Below, one piece after another: positions 33,243 to 44,398 of a DNA stretch of 64,000 bases. Positions within the stretch are counted from its first letter, which is position 1; each line of letters opens with the position of its first letter. The position numbers and the translations under genes are program-made. Under the pieces are notes generated by a model that worked only from the letters and a program-made list of their open reading frames with translations, had not been told where the DNA came from and did not search any database. Source of the stretch: Liriodendron chinense (lineage: Eukaryota; Streptophyta; Magnoliopsida; Magnoliales; Magnoliaceae); NCBI GenBank assembly GCA_003013855.2, contig ML058526.1, positions 1,240,001 through 1,304,000 of the forward strand, written 5' to 3'.

Positions 33243-34708
33243 GTGTGGTTTATGTCCCGTTGGGAACGTGACCACACCAATCGTCTTCAAACTGAAGGTG
33301 ATTTAGTTGGACCACTCTCCATTCATAGACGAGTCAGAAAATACGTAGAATATTGTGAAAGTTCGGGAAATATAGACCAAACACCATTAAGGAATCCTCC
33401 CCACCCTACTCCAACAACAAACTTAATCATGAGGGAGTAGGAGAGAATAAGGTACACAATGCTCCTCCAATGAGAGCTCTACGTGATTATTTACAACCGG
33501 CCCATATGACTACACCCTCTTGTGTGGTTTTACCAACTACCGGGGGGAACATTGATATAAAGTCAGGGGTAATTCAACTTTTACCTAAGTTCCATGGGCT
33601 AGATTCTGAGAGCCCATATCTACATTTAAAAGAATTCGATGAAGTTGTTGCTACCTTGCAATACAACAATGTGTCAGAGGATGTCATCAAACTTAGATTA
33701 TTTCCCTTCTCATTAAAAGAAAGAGCCAAAGGTTGGCTTCACTCTCTTAGACCACATTCAATAGGGACATGGACTGAGATGATCGGAGAATTCTTGAAAA
33801 AGTTCTTCCCGGCTCATAAAACTAACACCCTTCGAAGATTGATAATGAACTTTATGAGAAAAGATGGTGAGTCATTCTTTCAAAGTTGGGAAAAGTTTAA
33901 GGAACTCTTACTCACTTGCCCACATCATGGATACGAAAGTTGATGAATAATAAACTTCTTTTATGATGGATTGAACTCCAACATGCGCCAATTTGTAGAG
34001 ATGATGTGCAATAGCGAGTTCATGAGCAAAAATCCAGATGAGGCATGGAGTTACTTAGACACGTTGGCCGAGAATGCCCAATCATGGGATACCTCGGACA
34101 AATCTAGTAACCTCAAGCTTCCTCAACAATAAGAGAAATGAGGGATTTACATCCCTAAGGAAGAAGATGATGTAAACGCAAGGATAGCCAACCTCACAAG
34201 AAAAGTCGAGGCCATGGAACTAAGCAAAAGTGGAGTTTCTAAGTCCACGGAAGCCATTGATAATGTGTGCAGAATTTGTGCCGTTAATGTACACTCTATG
34301 CAAGATTTTCCTACAATTCCTGCGTTTCAAGAAGTGTTATAAGAGCAAGCGAATGCCGCATATGGGTATTAACGTCCTTTCAATGGACCGGTAGGTAACA
34401 TGTACAACTCTACTTGGAAGAACCATCCAAACTTCAGTTGGAGGAATAGCCCCACAGTCAATCCTACCAGCTCTCAAGGAGGGCCACCCATGCAAAACAT
34501 GGCCCCACCTTAAATTCTCAATGGAGGATACCTTAAAGGAGTTTATGCAAGGGCAAACCCAAATAAATTAGTAAATGTTTCAAGAGCTTAAGGTGTCAGT
34601 TAATGAGATTAAGGGACACTTGAATGTTAGAGAAGGGGCCTTTCCGGCCTAACCTCAGCCCAATCCGAAATAAGCACATGAAATAAGCAACCCTAACCTC
34701 CCTAACCC
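33243..34708 (+). pseudogene. Athila-type gag remnant
   Basis: Leader piece 33243-33440 (MSRWERDHTNRLQTEGD), a stop, then gag core 33470-33943 with RDYLQPAHMTTPSCV, GVIQLLPKFHGLDSES, LRLFPFSLKERAKGWLHSL, WTEMIGEFLKKFFPAHKTN and WEKFKELLLTCPHHGYES. A TGA follows, and further gag in other frames runs to a knuckle-like NVCRICAVN and NHPNFSWRNSP near 34420-34450. Stops and frameshifts make it non-coding. The insertion of the Tat element truncates it at 34708/34713. Confidence 0.85.
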
Positions 34709-34713
34709 ACATG

Positions 34714-35761
34714 TGTTATAGGCAAAATGGTGGAGATAAGATTTCACGTGGAAATGTCCATTCGACTCTCGAGATCATCTGATCGAGAGTCGAATATTGG
34801 ACAAGTGCGGGACGCCCATTCGACTCTCGAGATCATCTGATCGAGAGTCGAATATTGGACAAGTGCGGGACGCCCATTCGACTTTCGAGATCATCTGATC
34901 GAGAGTCGAATATTGGACAAGTGCGGGACGCCCATTCGACTCTCGAGATCATCTGATCGAGAGTCGAATATTGGACAAGTGCGGGACGCCCATTCGACTT
35001 TCGAGATCATCTGATCGAGAGTCGAATATTGGACAAGTGCGGGACGCCCATTCGACTCTCGAGATCATCTGATCGAGAGTCGAATATTGGACAAGTACGG
35101 AACGCCCATTCGACTCTCGAGATCATTTGGTCTGGAGTCATGGATGGTCAAATACGGAAAACTAGATTCGCGAGCAGACCTTCTCACAAGTCGTTGAAAG
35201 ATATTACACCCAAAATATGTACTTGGACTCGCGACCACATTTTAACCTGCGAGCAGCTTTACTACGGGCGTCTCCTTCCTTTTCGGAGGTCATGACTCCC
35301 AGCTACGGGCGTCTCCTTCCTTCTCGGAGGTCATGACTCCAACTATGGCTTCCGGCCGGAACCAGCCGGATTTCAAGGGATTACCATCTAGGGGCGTGAT
35401 TGTTGGAATAAATCATTGGGTTGGATCTGTCTAAAAAGATAGGATCTTATCCCACGAAATCAGCGGATTCTCAGTATCGTGTGCGACATCAACGGGATTT
35501 CGACATCTCACGTAACAGATTGGATTGTTTCAGATCTATATAAGGGGATGGCTCCATTGAAGAGGGGGTACGTACTCATCATTCAATCTTGATCCCGTTT
35601 TGCTTGGCTTCTCTTCTGTGGCCTAACTTAAGCGTCGGAGGGCTAACGGCTGGTCCCCAGCCACCCTTATTTGCTGTCTTACTTCAGGTCTGGTGGTGGA
35701 AATCCCTGTTGGAGCGGAGGAGAAAAGCCGGAGAATCTCATTACAAAATTTGACATTAACA
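34714..35761 (+). repeat. 5' LTR of the Tat element
   Basis: TGTTATAGGC...CATTAACA, 1048 bp. U3 holds six full 58-bp palindromic units and a partial seventh, then two copies of an ACGGGCGTCTCCTTCCTT-CGGAGGTCATGACTCC segment (35262-35339). The TATA box CTATATAAGG lies at 35536-35545, followed by a pyrimidine-rich leader. A CACGTGG word lies near the LTR start (34746-34752). Confidence 0.93.
34759..35143 (+). repeat. 58-bp palindromic tandem repeat in Tat U3
   Basis: Six full units (34759-35106) plus a partial seventh. Each unit contains 13-bp inverted arms ATTCGACTCTCGA / TCGAGAGTCGAAT around a 10-base loop, then TTGGACAAGTGCGGGACGCC. Units 3 and 5 have one C-to-T change in the left arm. The same array recurs in the 3' LTR at 44706-45090. 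Confidence 0.95.
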
Positions 35762-35764
35762 GTT

Positions 35765-35782
35765 TGGCGCCGTCTGTGGGAA
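35765..35782 (+). promoter_or_regulatory. primer-binding site of the Tat element
   Basis: TGGCGCCGTCTGTGGGAA, three bases after the LTR end. This primer-site sequence is typical of plant Tat elements. The tRNA identity is not assigned here. Confidence 0.85.
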
Positions 35783-35835
35783 CGACTTGATCATTAAAAT
35801 CAATCGTGTTAACCACCGATCAAAATCCTTCGGTG

Positions 35836-38800
35836 ATGCCTCCTAAAAAGACTGTTCATCCTTCAACTTCGAGGCAGGCACCACCTCCACCCGGTGAGAC
35901 GGAATCCGCACCTGCCCTCCCACCTGTTCCGACGGATATCCCTCAAGGAGCCCCAAATATGCCATCAACAAATCCATTATTGGAAGCCTCTGGAAATCAG
36001 GATGATGTCCTACGATTCCTCGGGAACACTCTCCTAACTCTAAACGCCGGAGTTCAGGCACTGTCAAATCGGCTTGATCAGCACTTCCCTGAACCGCAAA
36101 GACAACCCTCCGAAGGATTACCACCGCCACCCATACCAGTTGCTTCCAGACATTCTATGGATGAACCACAGGTCCCACCACTTGGAGGCCATCCCCCTGT
36201 GCCGTCTCCGCATTCTATACATTCCAGTTCATCTCGACAACCTCAACCGCAAGGCTCCACCGCCGAAACGTCTAGCTATACCTTGCCATGGGAAGGAGAT
36301 CTCAAAAGAATCCAAGATCGTTTTGATGTCATGGAGCAGAGATACCAGGCAAATCGGCCATCTGCTGTCATGGCGGCAATACATCAATCTGAATCTCCCT
36401 TCACAAGCGAGGTCATGGAAGCCCCGTTGCCCAGAAAGTATCGAACGCCTGTTATCGCTCCGTACACAGGCATTGGCGATCCTCTGGAACATCTGGAAAC
36501 TTATAGGTCCCTCATGGAGTTGGAGGGACATGGTTCAGAAATCATGTGTAGGGCTTTTCCCCTTACATTGAAGGAAGCGGCTCGTACGTGGTTTCGGGGG
36601 TTAAAGCCTCTTTCCATCAGTTCCTTTTCCCAATTATCGGAGATATTTCTTTCTCAATTCATGGGAAGTATTCGCATTAAAAAGCCAGCCTCCCATCTGA
36701 TGAATCTGAAACAGCAACATGGGGAGACGATAAAAGAGTTCACAGTACGGTTCACTGCCGAAGCCGTTCAAACCGAGGGTTACACTGAAGAAAAGGGTCT
36801 CACAGCCCTCATTGCTGGAATAACGAGCGAGAAATTTAGGTTTGCCTTAGATAAGAGCCCGCCGAAAACTATGGCGGAATTCCAAGCCAAAGCTCAGAAA
36901 TATATCAATGCAGAAGAAGTCGCATTGACACGCCATGGAGTACAAAGTAAGAAACGCAAGCCAGAAGGAACTTCTACAGATAAAAAATACCATCGTGATC
37001 AGCGCGATCGTTCTCCCAAGAAGCCTTACTCTGGTAAATATCATAATTACACTCCTCTTAATCGGTCTCCTGAAAAGGTTCTAATGGAGATAAAACACAA
37101 GCCATATGTGAAGTGGCCTGCAAAGATTAAATCCGATCCCGAGAAGAGAGATAAGAGTAAGTTCTGTTACTTCCACAAAGATCACGGGCATAGGACCCAG
37201 GACTGTATCTCTCTACGAGACCATATCGAAGCCCTCATTCGAAAAGGCCATCTCCAGGATTATGTTGCTCCTAAAAATAGGTCACCAGAAAGGGCGAAAA
37301 CCTCATCTCGCCAAAAGGAACCGTCTCATCATCAAACCGACCAAGAGGATGCTGAGCCTACAGGAGAAATTCGCACTATCGTCGGGGGTCCAGCTTGCGG
37401 GGGTGACTCTCAAGCTTCAAGAAAGGCATACGCCCGAAAGGCGTCCAAAGAACCCCAGCAGATCTATTGGCTGGAACAAACGTCCAACTCTTCGAAAGCT
37501 AACCATCCCCCAATTTCTTTCACCCTCGAAGATGCATCGGGAATTCATTTCCCTCATGAAGATTCCATCGTAGTCACACTGAAGGTATCAAATTATCTGA
37601 CTCATCGAATTATGGTGGATACAGGTAGCTCGGCCGATATTCTGTATTTGGAGGCTTTCGACAAGATGGCACTTGCCAGAAACCTCCTCAAGCCAGTATC
37701 GACCCCTCTTGTCGGCTTTGGAGGAGAAGTGGTGACACCTGAAGGAAGTATCGATCTCCCAGTCACCTTTGGGGAGAGTCCAGCGAAGACCACCGTCTTC
37801 GTAAACTTCCTCGTCGTAGATCGAAAATCAGCATATAACGCCATCTTGGGGAGACCGTCACTAACTAAGGTTGGAGCGGCCTTGCACCCATCATATTTAT
37901 GCGTTAAATTTCCAACCCCAAATGGCATAGGGGTCGTGCGAGGAAGTCAGCAGGAGGCACGATCCTGTTACCAGATAGCCCTCCAAGATCGAAAAAAGGC
38001 TCAAGCGACGCCTGTCATGGAAATAGTTCAAGGTTCATCCGACGTGCTCGCCACCGCGTTGGATCCAAGAGAAAGTGCTCTGAAATCAGGAACTCCAGGG
38101 GAGGAAACAGTGGCGATCCGCTTGACCGAAGACGACCAGTCTAAGATCGTGTACATCGGTTCCTCCTTAAACAGTATCCACCGCGAAGATTTGATCCGTT
38201 TCCTCACTGAATACCAGGACGTGTTTGCTTGGTCTCATAAAGATATGCCGGGCATCGATCCTAGTGTCATCGTACATCGTCTCAACATTGACCCAAAGCA
38301 TAAACCCGTACATCAGCGTCGACGTGCCTTCACTGCAGAAAGACAAATGGCGATCAAAACTGAGGTTGAGAAGCTGCTCGCGGCAAATTTCATAAAAGAA
38401 ATTGACTACCCACAGTGGGTCGCCAACGTAGTTCTCGTCCGGAAAGCTAATGGCAAATGGAGGATGTGCGTCGATTATTCAGACTTAAACAAAGCATGTC
38501 CCAAAGATAGCTTCCCGACACCACGAATCGACCAGTTGGTCGACTCGACAGCTGGACACGCCCTCCTCAGTTTTATGGATGCTTACTCTGGTTACAACCA
38601 GATTATGATGCATCCACCTGATGGCCAACATACTGCCTTCATCACAGATCGAGGACTATATTGCTACCAGGTAATGCCGTTTGGTCTAAAAAATGCAGGG
38701 GCCACTTATCAGCGTCTTGTCAACAAAATATTCGCTGCTCAAATCGGTAGGAACATGGAAGTTTATGTTGACGATATGCTTGTAAAAAGCATCGATGAAA

Positions 38801-41313
38801 ATGATCACATTCCTGATCTTCGAGAAGCCTTTGATCTGATGAGGAAGTATCAGATGAAATTAAATCCAGAAAAATGTGCGTTTGGAGTATCTGCAGGGAA
38901 ATTTCTTGGGTTCATGGTTGGCCAACGCGGAATTGAGGCGAATCCCGAAAAGATTAAAGCATTGATAGAGATGAAATCCCCGGTGACTCTGAAGGACGTT
39001 CAGCGTCTAGCTGGTCGCATCGCATCATTGAACAGGTTCATCTCGCGAGCATCCGACAAGTGCCTGCCCTTTTTCAAACTCCTTCGTGCAACGGCCAAGT
39101 CTGATTGGAAGTGGACACCTCAATGTGAAGAAGCTTTTCAACAACTGAAGCAATATATGAGCGCTCCCCCCATTTTATCTAAGCCTGTGGCGCATGAGCA
39201 ACTCATTCTTTATTTATCTGTGTCTTCCACGGCCGTTAGTGCCGCTTTAATAAGAGAAGATTCCGGGGTACAAAGGCCCGTTTATTATATCAGTCGAGCA
39301 ATGGTTGATGCAGAAACTAGGTATTCTGATTTGGAGAAACTGGCCCTAGCCTTAATCACGGCAGCTCGAAAACTGCGACCATACTTTCAAGCCCATGCCA
39401 TTTTAGTACCAACAAATCATCCACTACGTCAAGTCCTTCAAAAGCCTGAGGCTTCCGGGCGCTTAACTAAATGGGCGGTCGAGATCAGCGAGCATGATAT
39501 TTCATTCTGTCCTAGGACCGCAGTCAAAGGCCAGGCCGTGGCTGACTTCATCGCCGAATTTACATATTCTTCTGAAGATGGCGTCATGACCAGCGATCAA
39601 CCTCCTTGGTCGCTCTTCGTGGACGGGTCGTCACGGGCCAGTGGCAGTGGAGCGGGCCTGATTTTAGTGGCTCCAGACGGGTCGCATTTTCAATACGCTC
39701 TGCGTTTCGAATCACGCGTCTCCAATAATGAAGCAGAATATGAGGCCCTTATTGTTGGCCTCGAGCTAGCCGTTGTCCTCGCAGTCCAGAATTTGATAAT
39801 TCATAGCGACTCCCAGCTCATTGTCAACCAAGTTCTTGGCGAATTCGAAACCAAAGAAGAAAGAATGGCCTTATACAAGTCTCGTGTCCTCATCCTGTTC
39901 GCCAAACTGAAGACTTACAAAATATTCCATATCCCTCGCGAGCAGAACCAACTTGCCGATTCCTTGGCAAAACTCGCTTCTGCACCAGAATCAGAACTAT
40001 CACATTCGATCCCCATCGAGCACCGTCAACACTTGAGTATCGACCAAGTAACTCCCGAACAAGTTATTTCGGTACAATCGTCTCCATGCTGGATGGATCC
40101 TATCATCCTTTATCTCAGAGATGGATACCTACCAGAAAACAAGAAAGCTGCAAGACAAATTCAGCTTCGAGCTGCCAGGTACACCTTACAAGATGGAATC
40201 TTGTTGCGAAAAAGCTTCTCCTTGCCTTATTTGAGGTGTCTTCACCCAGAAGAAGCACATCGTGTTCTAGATGAAGTACACCAGGGGGCATGTGGTAATC
40301 ATCCCAGGGGGCGATCTCTAGCATATAAAGCGATGAGGCAAGGATATTATTGGCCTACTATGAAAGCAGATGCTATAGAATTTTCTAAAAAATGCGACAA
40401 GTGTCAACGATATCAACCTATACCTCGCGTACCGTCTGAGCGGATGACCCCAGTCGACAGCCCTTGGCCTTTTGCTCAGTGGGGGATCGATATCATCGGT
40501 CCCTTACCTATGGGAAAGGGACAGAATAGGTTCGCGATCGTGGCGGTTGATTATTTCACCAAATGGGCCGAGGCAGAACCATTAGCCAAAATTACTGAAA
40601 AACAAACTACTAAGTTTATGTGGAGAAATATTATATGTCGCTTCGGACTTCCTCATACTATAATTACCGATAACGGAACGCAGTTCGACAACGCAGCCTT
40701 TGATGAATTTTGCGACAAATGGAAAATACGTAATCTCCGCACTTCTCCATATCATCCACAGGCGAATGGGCAGGTCGAGGCAGTGAATAAAATTATAAAG
40801 CATCATTTAAAGACCAAGCTAAGTGAATGTAAAGGGGTGTGGCCAGAACTTCTTCCAGAAGTGTTATGGGCCTACAGAACCACAGCTTGTACATCGACAG
40901 GTGAAACTCCTTTCTCCTTAGCATTTGGTGTTGACGCAGTGGTACCAGTGGAAATTCAAGTGCCCTCATATCGGATCGAACAGTATGATCCCGCGAGCAA
41001 TCAGGAAAATATCCGACTTCATCTCGATCTCTTGGAAGAGCGAAGAAATGCTTCCCAAGTACGAGTGGCAGCATATCAACAACGTATTGCTCGTTATCGA
41101 AATGCAAAGGTTCGACCTAGATCCTTCCAGTTCGGAGATTTGGTTCTAAGGCGAAATCTTGGAGTTCCTGTTCGTTCATTGGATCCGAATTGGGAAGGCC
41201 CGTATCGGGTTATTAGGGTTGTGCGACCCGGTACTTATTATCTTGAAGACATGCACGGGAAGCCTGTACGTCGCCCTTGGCACGTGGAGCATTTGCTACG
41301 ATACTACCCTTAG
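35836..41313 (+). CDS. gag-pol: Tat-type gag-pol polyprotein (intact frame)
   Basis: About 1825 codons from ATG at 35836 (MPPKKTVHPSTSRQ). The frame is open upstream but without a plausible ATG, and the remnant at 31038 begins the same way. It encodes the capsid and all enzymes of a gypsy retrotransposon. Domains (approximate residues): gag core 220-340 (ARTWFRGLKP; FLSQFMGSIRIKK); knuckle-like C444-H447-H452-C457; aspartic protease DTGSS 595-599; reverse transcriptase 850-1080 with YVDD 977-980; gypsy RNase H about 1090-1210; archaeal-type RNase H 1258-1390 with D1263, E1301, D1325; integrase zinc finger ending C1520-C1523; catalytic D1552, D1612, E1648; end near 1825. There are no internal stops or frameshifts. 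Gag and pol share one frame with no visible recoding site. The missing gag/pol separation is normal for this lineage. Confidence 0.95.
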   Translation: MPPKKTVHPSTSRQAPPPPGETESAPALPPVPTDIPQGAPNMPSTNPLLEASGNQDDVLRFLGNTLLTLNAGVQALSNRLDQHFPEPQRQPSEGLPPPPIPVASRHSMDEPQVPPLGGHPPVPSPHSIHSSSSRQPQPQGSTAETSSYTLPWEGDLKRIQDRFDVMEQRYQANRPSAVMAAIHQSESPFTSEVMEAPLPRKYRTPVIAPYTGIGDPLEHLETYRSLMELEGHGSEIMCRAFPLTLKEAARTWFRGLKPLSISSFSQLSEIFLSQFMGSIRIKKPASHLMNLKQQHGETIKEFTVRFTAEAVQTEGYTEEKGLTALIAGITSEKFRFALDKSPPKTMAEFQAKAQKYINAEEVALTRHGVQSKKRKPEGTSTDKKYHRDQRDRSPKKPYSGKYHNYTPLNRSPEKVLMEIKHKPYVKWPAKIKSDPEKRDKSKFCYFHKDHGHRTQDCISLRDHIEALIRKGHLQDYVAPKNRSPERAKTSSRQKEPSHHQTDQEDAEPTGEIRTIVGGPACGGDSQASRKAYARKASKEPQQIYWLEQTSNSSKANHPPISFTLEDASGIHFPHEDSIVVTLKVSNYLTHRIMVDTGSSADILYLEAFDKMALARNLLKPVSTPLVGFGGEVVTPEGSIDLPVTFGESPAKTTVFVNFLVVDRKSAYNAILGRPSLTKVGAALHPSYLCVKFPTPNGIGVVRGSQQEARSCYQIALQDRKKAQATPVMEIVQGSSDVLATALDPRESALKSGTPGEETVAIRLTEDDQSKIVYIGSSLNSIHREDLIRFLTEYQDVFAWSHKDMPGIDPSVIVHRLNIDPKHKPVHQRRRAFTAERQMAIKTEVEKLLAANFIKEIDYPQWVANVVLVRKANGKWRMCVDYSDLNKACPKDSFPTPRIDQLVDSTAGHALLSFMDAYSGYNQIMMHPPDGQHTAFITDRGLYCYQVMPFGLKNAGATYQRLVNKIFAAQIGRNMEVYVDDMLVKSIDENDHIPDLREAFDLMRKYQMKLNPEKCAFGVSAGKFLGFMVGQRGIEANPEKIKALIEMKSPVTLKDVQRLAGRIASLNRFISRASDKCLPFFKLLRATAKSDWKWTPQCEEAFQQLKQYMSAPPILSKPVAHEQLILYLSVSSTAVSAALIREDSGVQRPVYYISRAMVDAETRYSDLEKLALALITAARKLRPYFQAHAILVPTNHPLRQVLQKPEASGRLTKWAVEISEHDISFCPRTAVKGQAVADFIAEFTYSSEDGVMTSDQPPWSLFVDGSSRASGSGAGLILVAPDGSHFQYALRFESRVSNNEAEYEALIVGLELAVVLAVQNLIIHSDSQLIVNQVLGEFETKEERMALYKSRVLILFAKLKTYKIFHIPREQNQLADSLAKLASAPESELSHSIPIEHRQHLSIDQVTPEQVISVQSSPCWMDPIILYLRDGYLPENKKAARQIQLRAARYTLQDGILLRKSFSLPYLRCLHPEEAHRVLDEVHQGACGNHPRGRSLAYKAMRQGYYWPTMKADAIEFSKKCDKCQRYQPIPRVPSERMTPVDSPWPFAQWGIDIIGPLPMGKGQNRFAIVAVDYFTKWAEAEPLAKITEKQTTKFMWRNIICRFGLPHTIITDNGTQFDNAAFDEFCDKWKIRNLRTSPYHPQANGQVEAVNKIIKHHLKTKLSECKGVWPELLPEVLWAYRTTACTSTGETPFSLAFGVDAVVPVEIQVPSYRIEQYDPASNQENIRLHLDLLEERRNASQVRVAAYQQRIARYRNAKVRPRSFQFGDLVLRRNLGVPVRSLDPNWEGPYRVIRVVRPGTYYLEDMHGKPVRRPWHVEHLLRYYP

Positions 41314-42058
41314 ATTCGATGTAGTTTATTATAGCATTTTATGAATAAAGTAAAAGATATCTTTTGGCCGCTACTCCATTTATATGGACCTGAATAGCCC
41401 TGAAGAGAGTGCTTACACATCCTCTTGGCCAATTACCTACCTTTGGTAGGACTGAAATCATTACTAGTTGGTTGCTTTTCCATTTACATGGACCTGAACA
41501 GCCTCGAAGAGAATGAATACCATCTCTTGACCAACCTTCTGCCCTTGGTAGAACTAAAATCTCAATCGATAGATCAGTCTATCTCAACGCGGACATGGTC
41601 GTACGACCCCCAGATTGAGTCTAATTCATTTTCATGAGTTAGTTGCTCACGACTGGTGTAAGGAAGGATCACACTTCGGAATGCGAGCACCGTAGCTCGA
41701 GCCCGAATCAGCCATACACCTTAATCGCGAGCACCACAGTTCGTCATACACCCTAAATTGCGAGCAGTGTAACTCGTGCTCGGATTAAGGGTTCGCATTC
41801 ACTGATGACTCGGATATGAAGTCAACTTGGGGGTCTCAATCGTTTGGCCGCAACGAACCCCCAGATTGGGCACATTCTCGTTACAACAAGGCAGTCAGTA
41901 CAAGGAAAAGAAAGTAAGCAAAAACGAGAAGGCATTCATTGCGTGAAAAGGAAAAGGCAACGAGGACAATACTTCCAAAAATATTTTTTCTTTTTTTTCA
42001 TTAATGATAAATGTTTACAATATCCATTCACGAATACAAGAGAGGAAAACAAAGAAAA
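41314..42058. other. spacer between pol and antisense gene of the Tat element
   Basis: Non-coding. Has repeated short blocks such as CCATTTA(T/C)ATGGACCTGAA (about 41379 and 41479) and GCGAGCA(C/G)(C/T) GTA/ACTCG words (41680-41780). A T/C-rich run (41982-42000) and AATAAA-like words near the end could serve polyadenylation of either transcript (inference). Confidence 0.5.
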
Positions 42059-44229
42059 TCAATCCCTTGGAGGAGCTGCGCTCTCAATTTCAGGGCCCAT
42101 TTCTGGAGCTCCGTCAACCTGAGTGGCTTCAGTCACCTCGTTCTCAGCAGCAGCCTGCTCTTCGGCAGCAATGGTGGTCGCGACTCGACCGAACTCCCCC
42201 ATATCAAAGGATGGGATCATTCGTTGCACTACTCTTAGCGCAAAGTCGCGACCAGCATCATACGACTCGTACCTTTCGTCGTCATATTGCTGCGAAGAAC
42301 GGAACTCGGAAATTGCCCGAGGCCCTTCTTCCGAGAGCATTTTCGCAAGGGCGACTCTCTCCTCGTCCCAGTGGATCGAGTCGTCCTTAAGCTGCGCGAG
42401 AGCGTTGCGCTCCTTGGTTAGGTTGTCGTAGGCCTCCTTGAGCTGCGACCTAGCCTCCGCAAGTCGCTCCTCCAGGGAGATCTTGTCTTGGCGAAAGATC
42501 TCCTTCTCTCTCTCCGCCTTCTCCTTCAAGTCGGCGAGTTTCGCGAACTTATTATCCAGAGTTTGGTACCTTTCGGTCAACACCTGGACTTTCTCTATGA
42601 GGATTTTTATCTCCTCATCTTTCTTGGAAATCACAGCCTCACGGGATTTGAGGAGTTGATCTCGCCCCAGGACCGCCTTCTCCAAAGCAATCCTTTTTTC
42701 ATCTGCCTCGTCTATTACGCGGCGAGCGGCGACGATGTCTCGCTTCGTCCGCAAGATGAGGTCTAGTCCCTGCAAACAAGAAGATGGATGAGAAGAAATA
42801 CTTAAAACACCAAAATAATAAAGTTTTTGGGTTAGGAGGTTCTACCTGAGCCATCCTCATCCCTGCCTCAAGGAAGAGGCTCTCGGGGCCTGGCTCGGGA
42901 AGAGAGCCGAAGGATTGAGGTGGGACATTCTCGAATAAGAATTTACAGATGGGGTGGAGATGGCGAGGAACAGAATACGTTCCACCACCGGAAGGTTGGG
43001 CAACGATCAGCCCAGACGGCTCGCGAGGAGGAACCGTCGCCTCGCGAGCAGGTCCCTGCTCGGTAGCAGGTACCAGCTCGCGGGCAGGAGCCATCTCTCG
43101 AGGCTCCGTGCGCTCACGAGCCTCCTCAGCTGGGGGACAGCTGGACCCTACCCCGTCCGGGGAGTTGTCAGCGATATTGATTACTGGCGGCCCAGGCGCG
43201 ACCGCCAGTGAAGGATTAGCGGGCCCTGCTGGAGCCCCCCCCACCTTGCTCGCGAGAGGAGCAGGCTGATCGCTACCCTTCTCGGTGGATGGGTGAGATG
43301 GACCAGCAGATGTTTTCTTCTGCCTCTTAGAGCTCGTGCCCTTCAGCCGGGGCAGCAAACCTCTTTTTTCTCCAACTTGCGTCATCTCGACTTCTCTTAC
43401 AGGTATTAAGCCCGCTGCTGCAAGGCGAGGTGGAGACAAGCAAGTCTCGACGTGCCTATCACCAATAGGCACCTTGTACACCTTTACGATTTTTTCGTTG
43501 ATCCCCCCTTTCAAGTTCGGTTTTCTCAAGGCCGGGATACCTGCGAGCACAAATAGGGGTCAGATGGAGAAACCTTAAAAACCTTTTATTGAAGAAACGG
43601 ATCACAATGCGGGACTGCCTACCTTCACAGAAAAAACGATTTACTCTTGGGCCCCTGGAAGAAGCAAATTCCCAATTTCCAGATGCGTAAAACCAACGCT
43701 TCCTCCAGCCGGGATAATTCGATGTGGGCTTCCCCAGCACAAAGTTATCCCGGTGCCAATAACATAGATAGTACCAGCCTTCGCTGGAGGGTGCCTTCTT
43801 CAAGCGGAACATGCGGAGGAACTCATCAGCTGTAAGCTCCCCGTTCCCGGCCTGAGCCCAAAGGACGAATGAGCTTAGGACCACCCTCCATCCATTCACA
43901 ATAAGTTGCCCGGGGGCAATTTTATAACACCGAAGTACATCCCGGATGAAGGGATGGAGGGGAAGGCGAACCCCCAGAATGAGTTGATACTCATAGAAGG
44001 CCACACACCCTGGGGGAGGGGAGTCTGGCGTCTCTCCGTCTCTCGGTAACCGGAGATCGACTGAGTCAGGGATCGAAAATCTCTCCCGTAACTCCAGCAG
44101 CCGGTTCTCCGATAGAATGGAGGGATATCCGGCCGCTGTATACTGACCTGCCGGAACCCTTGCGTTACTAGAAGCAGAGGATTCCGGGGTAGCATCTCCT
44201 AAAGGAACGGTACTCTCCTCAGAAGCCAT
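42059..44229 (-). CDS. antisense gene of the Tat element: gypsy-type 'transposase-like' domain plus coiled coil (3 exons)
   Basis: Three exons: 43623-44229, 42846-43540 and 42059-42769. Introns of 82 and 76 nt have GT..AG ends, with GAAG/GTAGGC..CTCGCAG/GTATCC and CTCAG/GTAGAA..TTTGCAG/GGACTA. Phases fit (607 = 3n+1, then 695, then 711 with stop), giving about 670 residues. Exon 1 (MASEESTVPLGDATPESSAS; LPLHPFIRDVLRCYKIAPGQ; GWYYLCYWHRDNFVLGKP) matches the plant domain annotated 'putative gypsy type transposon' (PF04195, from memory). Exon 2 is low-complexity and Pro/Ala-rich. Exon 3 is a long charged heptad-like region (KRDIVAARRVIDEADEKRIA; LKEKAEREKEIFRQDK) predicted as coiled coil. Function unknown. 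Antisense extra genes are known in Grande-like elements. It is complete, with no stops. Confidence 0.85.
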
Positions 44230-44398
44230 GGGATATTCAAAAAAGAAAAAAAAGGAAGAAGAAATAGAATAATGGAAAAGGAAAGAAAGAGCACCAAAGG
44301 GGATCGAGGAAGACACCAAGGAGCTCCGGAGGAAGATGATGGAAAAAGCAAAGGAGGATTCTGAAATTTCTGTGAAAATCAGAAGATATGGTGGACTC

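Noticed and set aside
34759..35143. CRISPR-like array (regular 58-bp repeats)
   Set aside because: There are no unique spacers, the units are contiguous, and the array lies in a plant LTR and is copied in both LTRs.
36074..36571. 165-codon overlapping frame inside gag
   Set aside because: It is a shadow of the 1825-codon polyprotein in another frame, with no independent motif.
42949..43269. plus-strand frames over the antisense gene
   Set aside because: They mirror the GC-rich exon 2. The minus strand has matching splice phases and a promoter.
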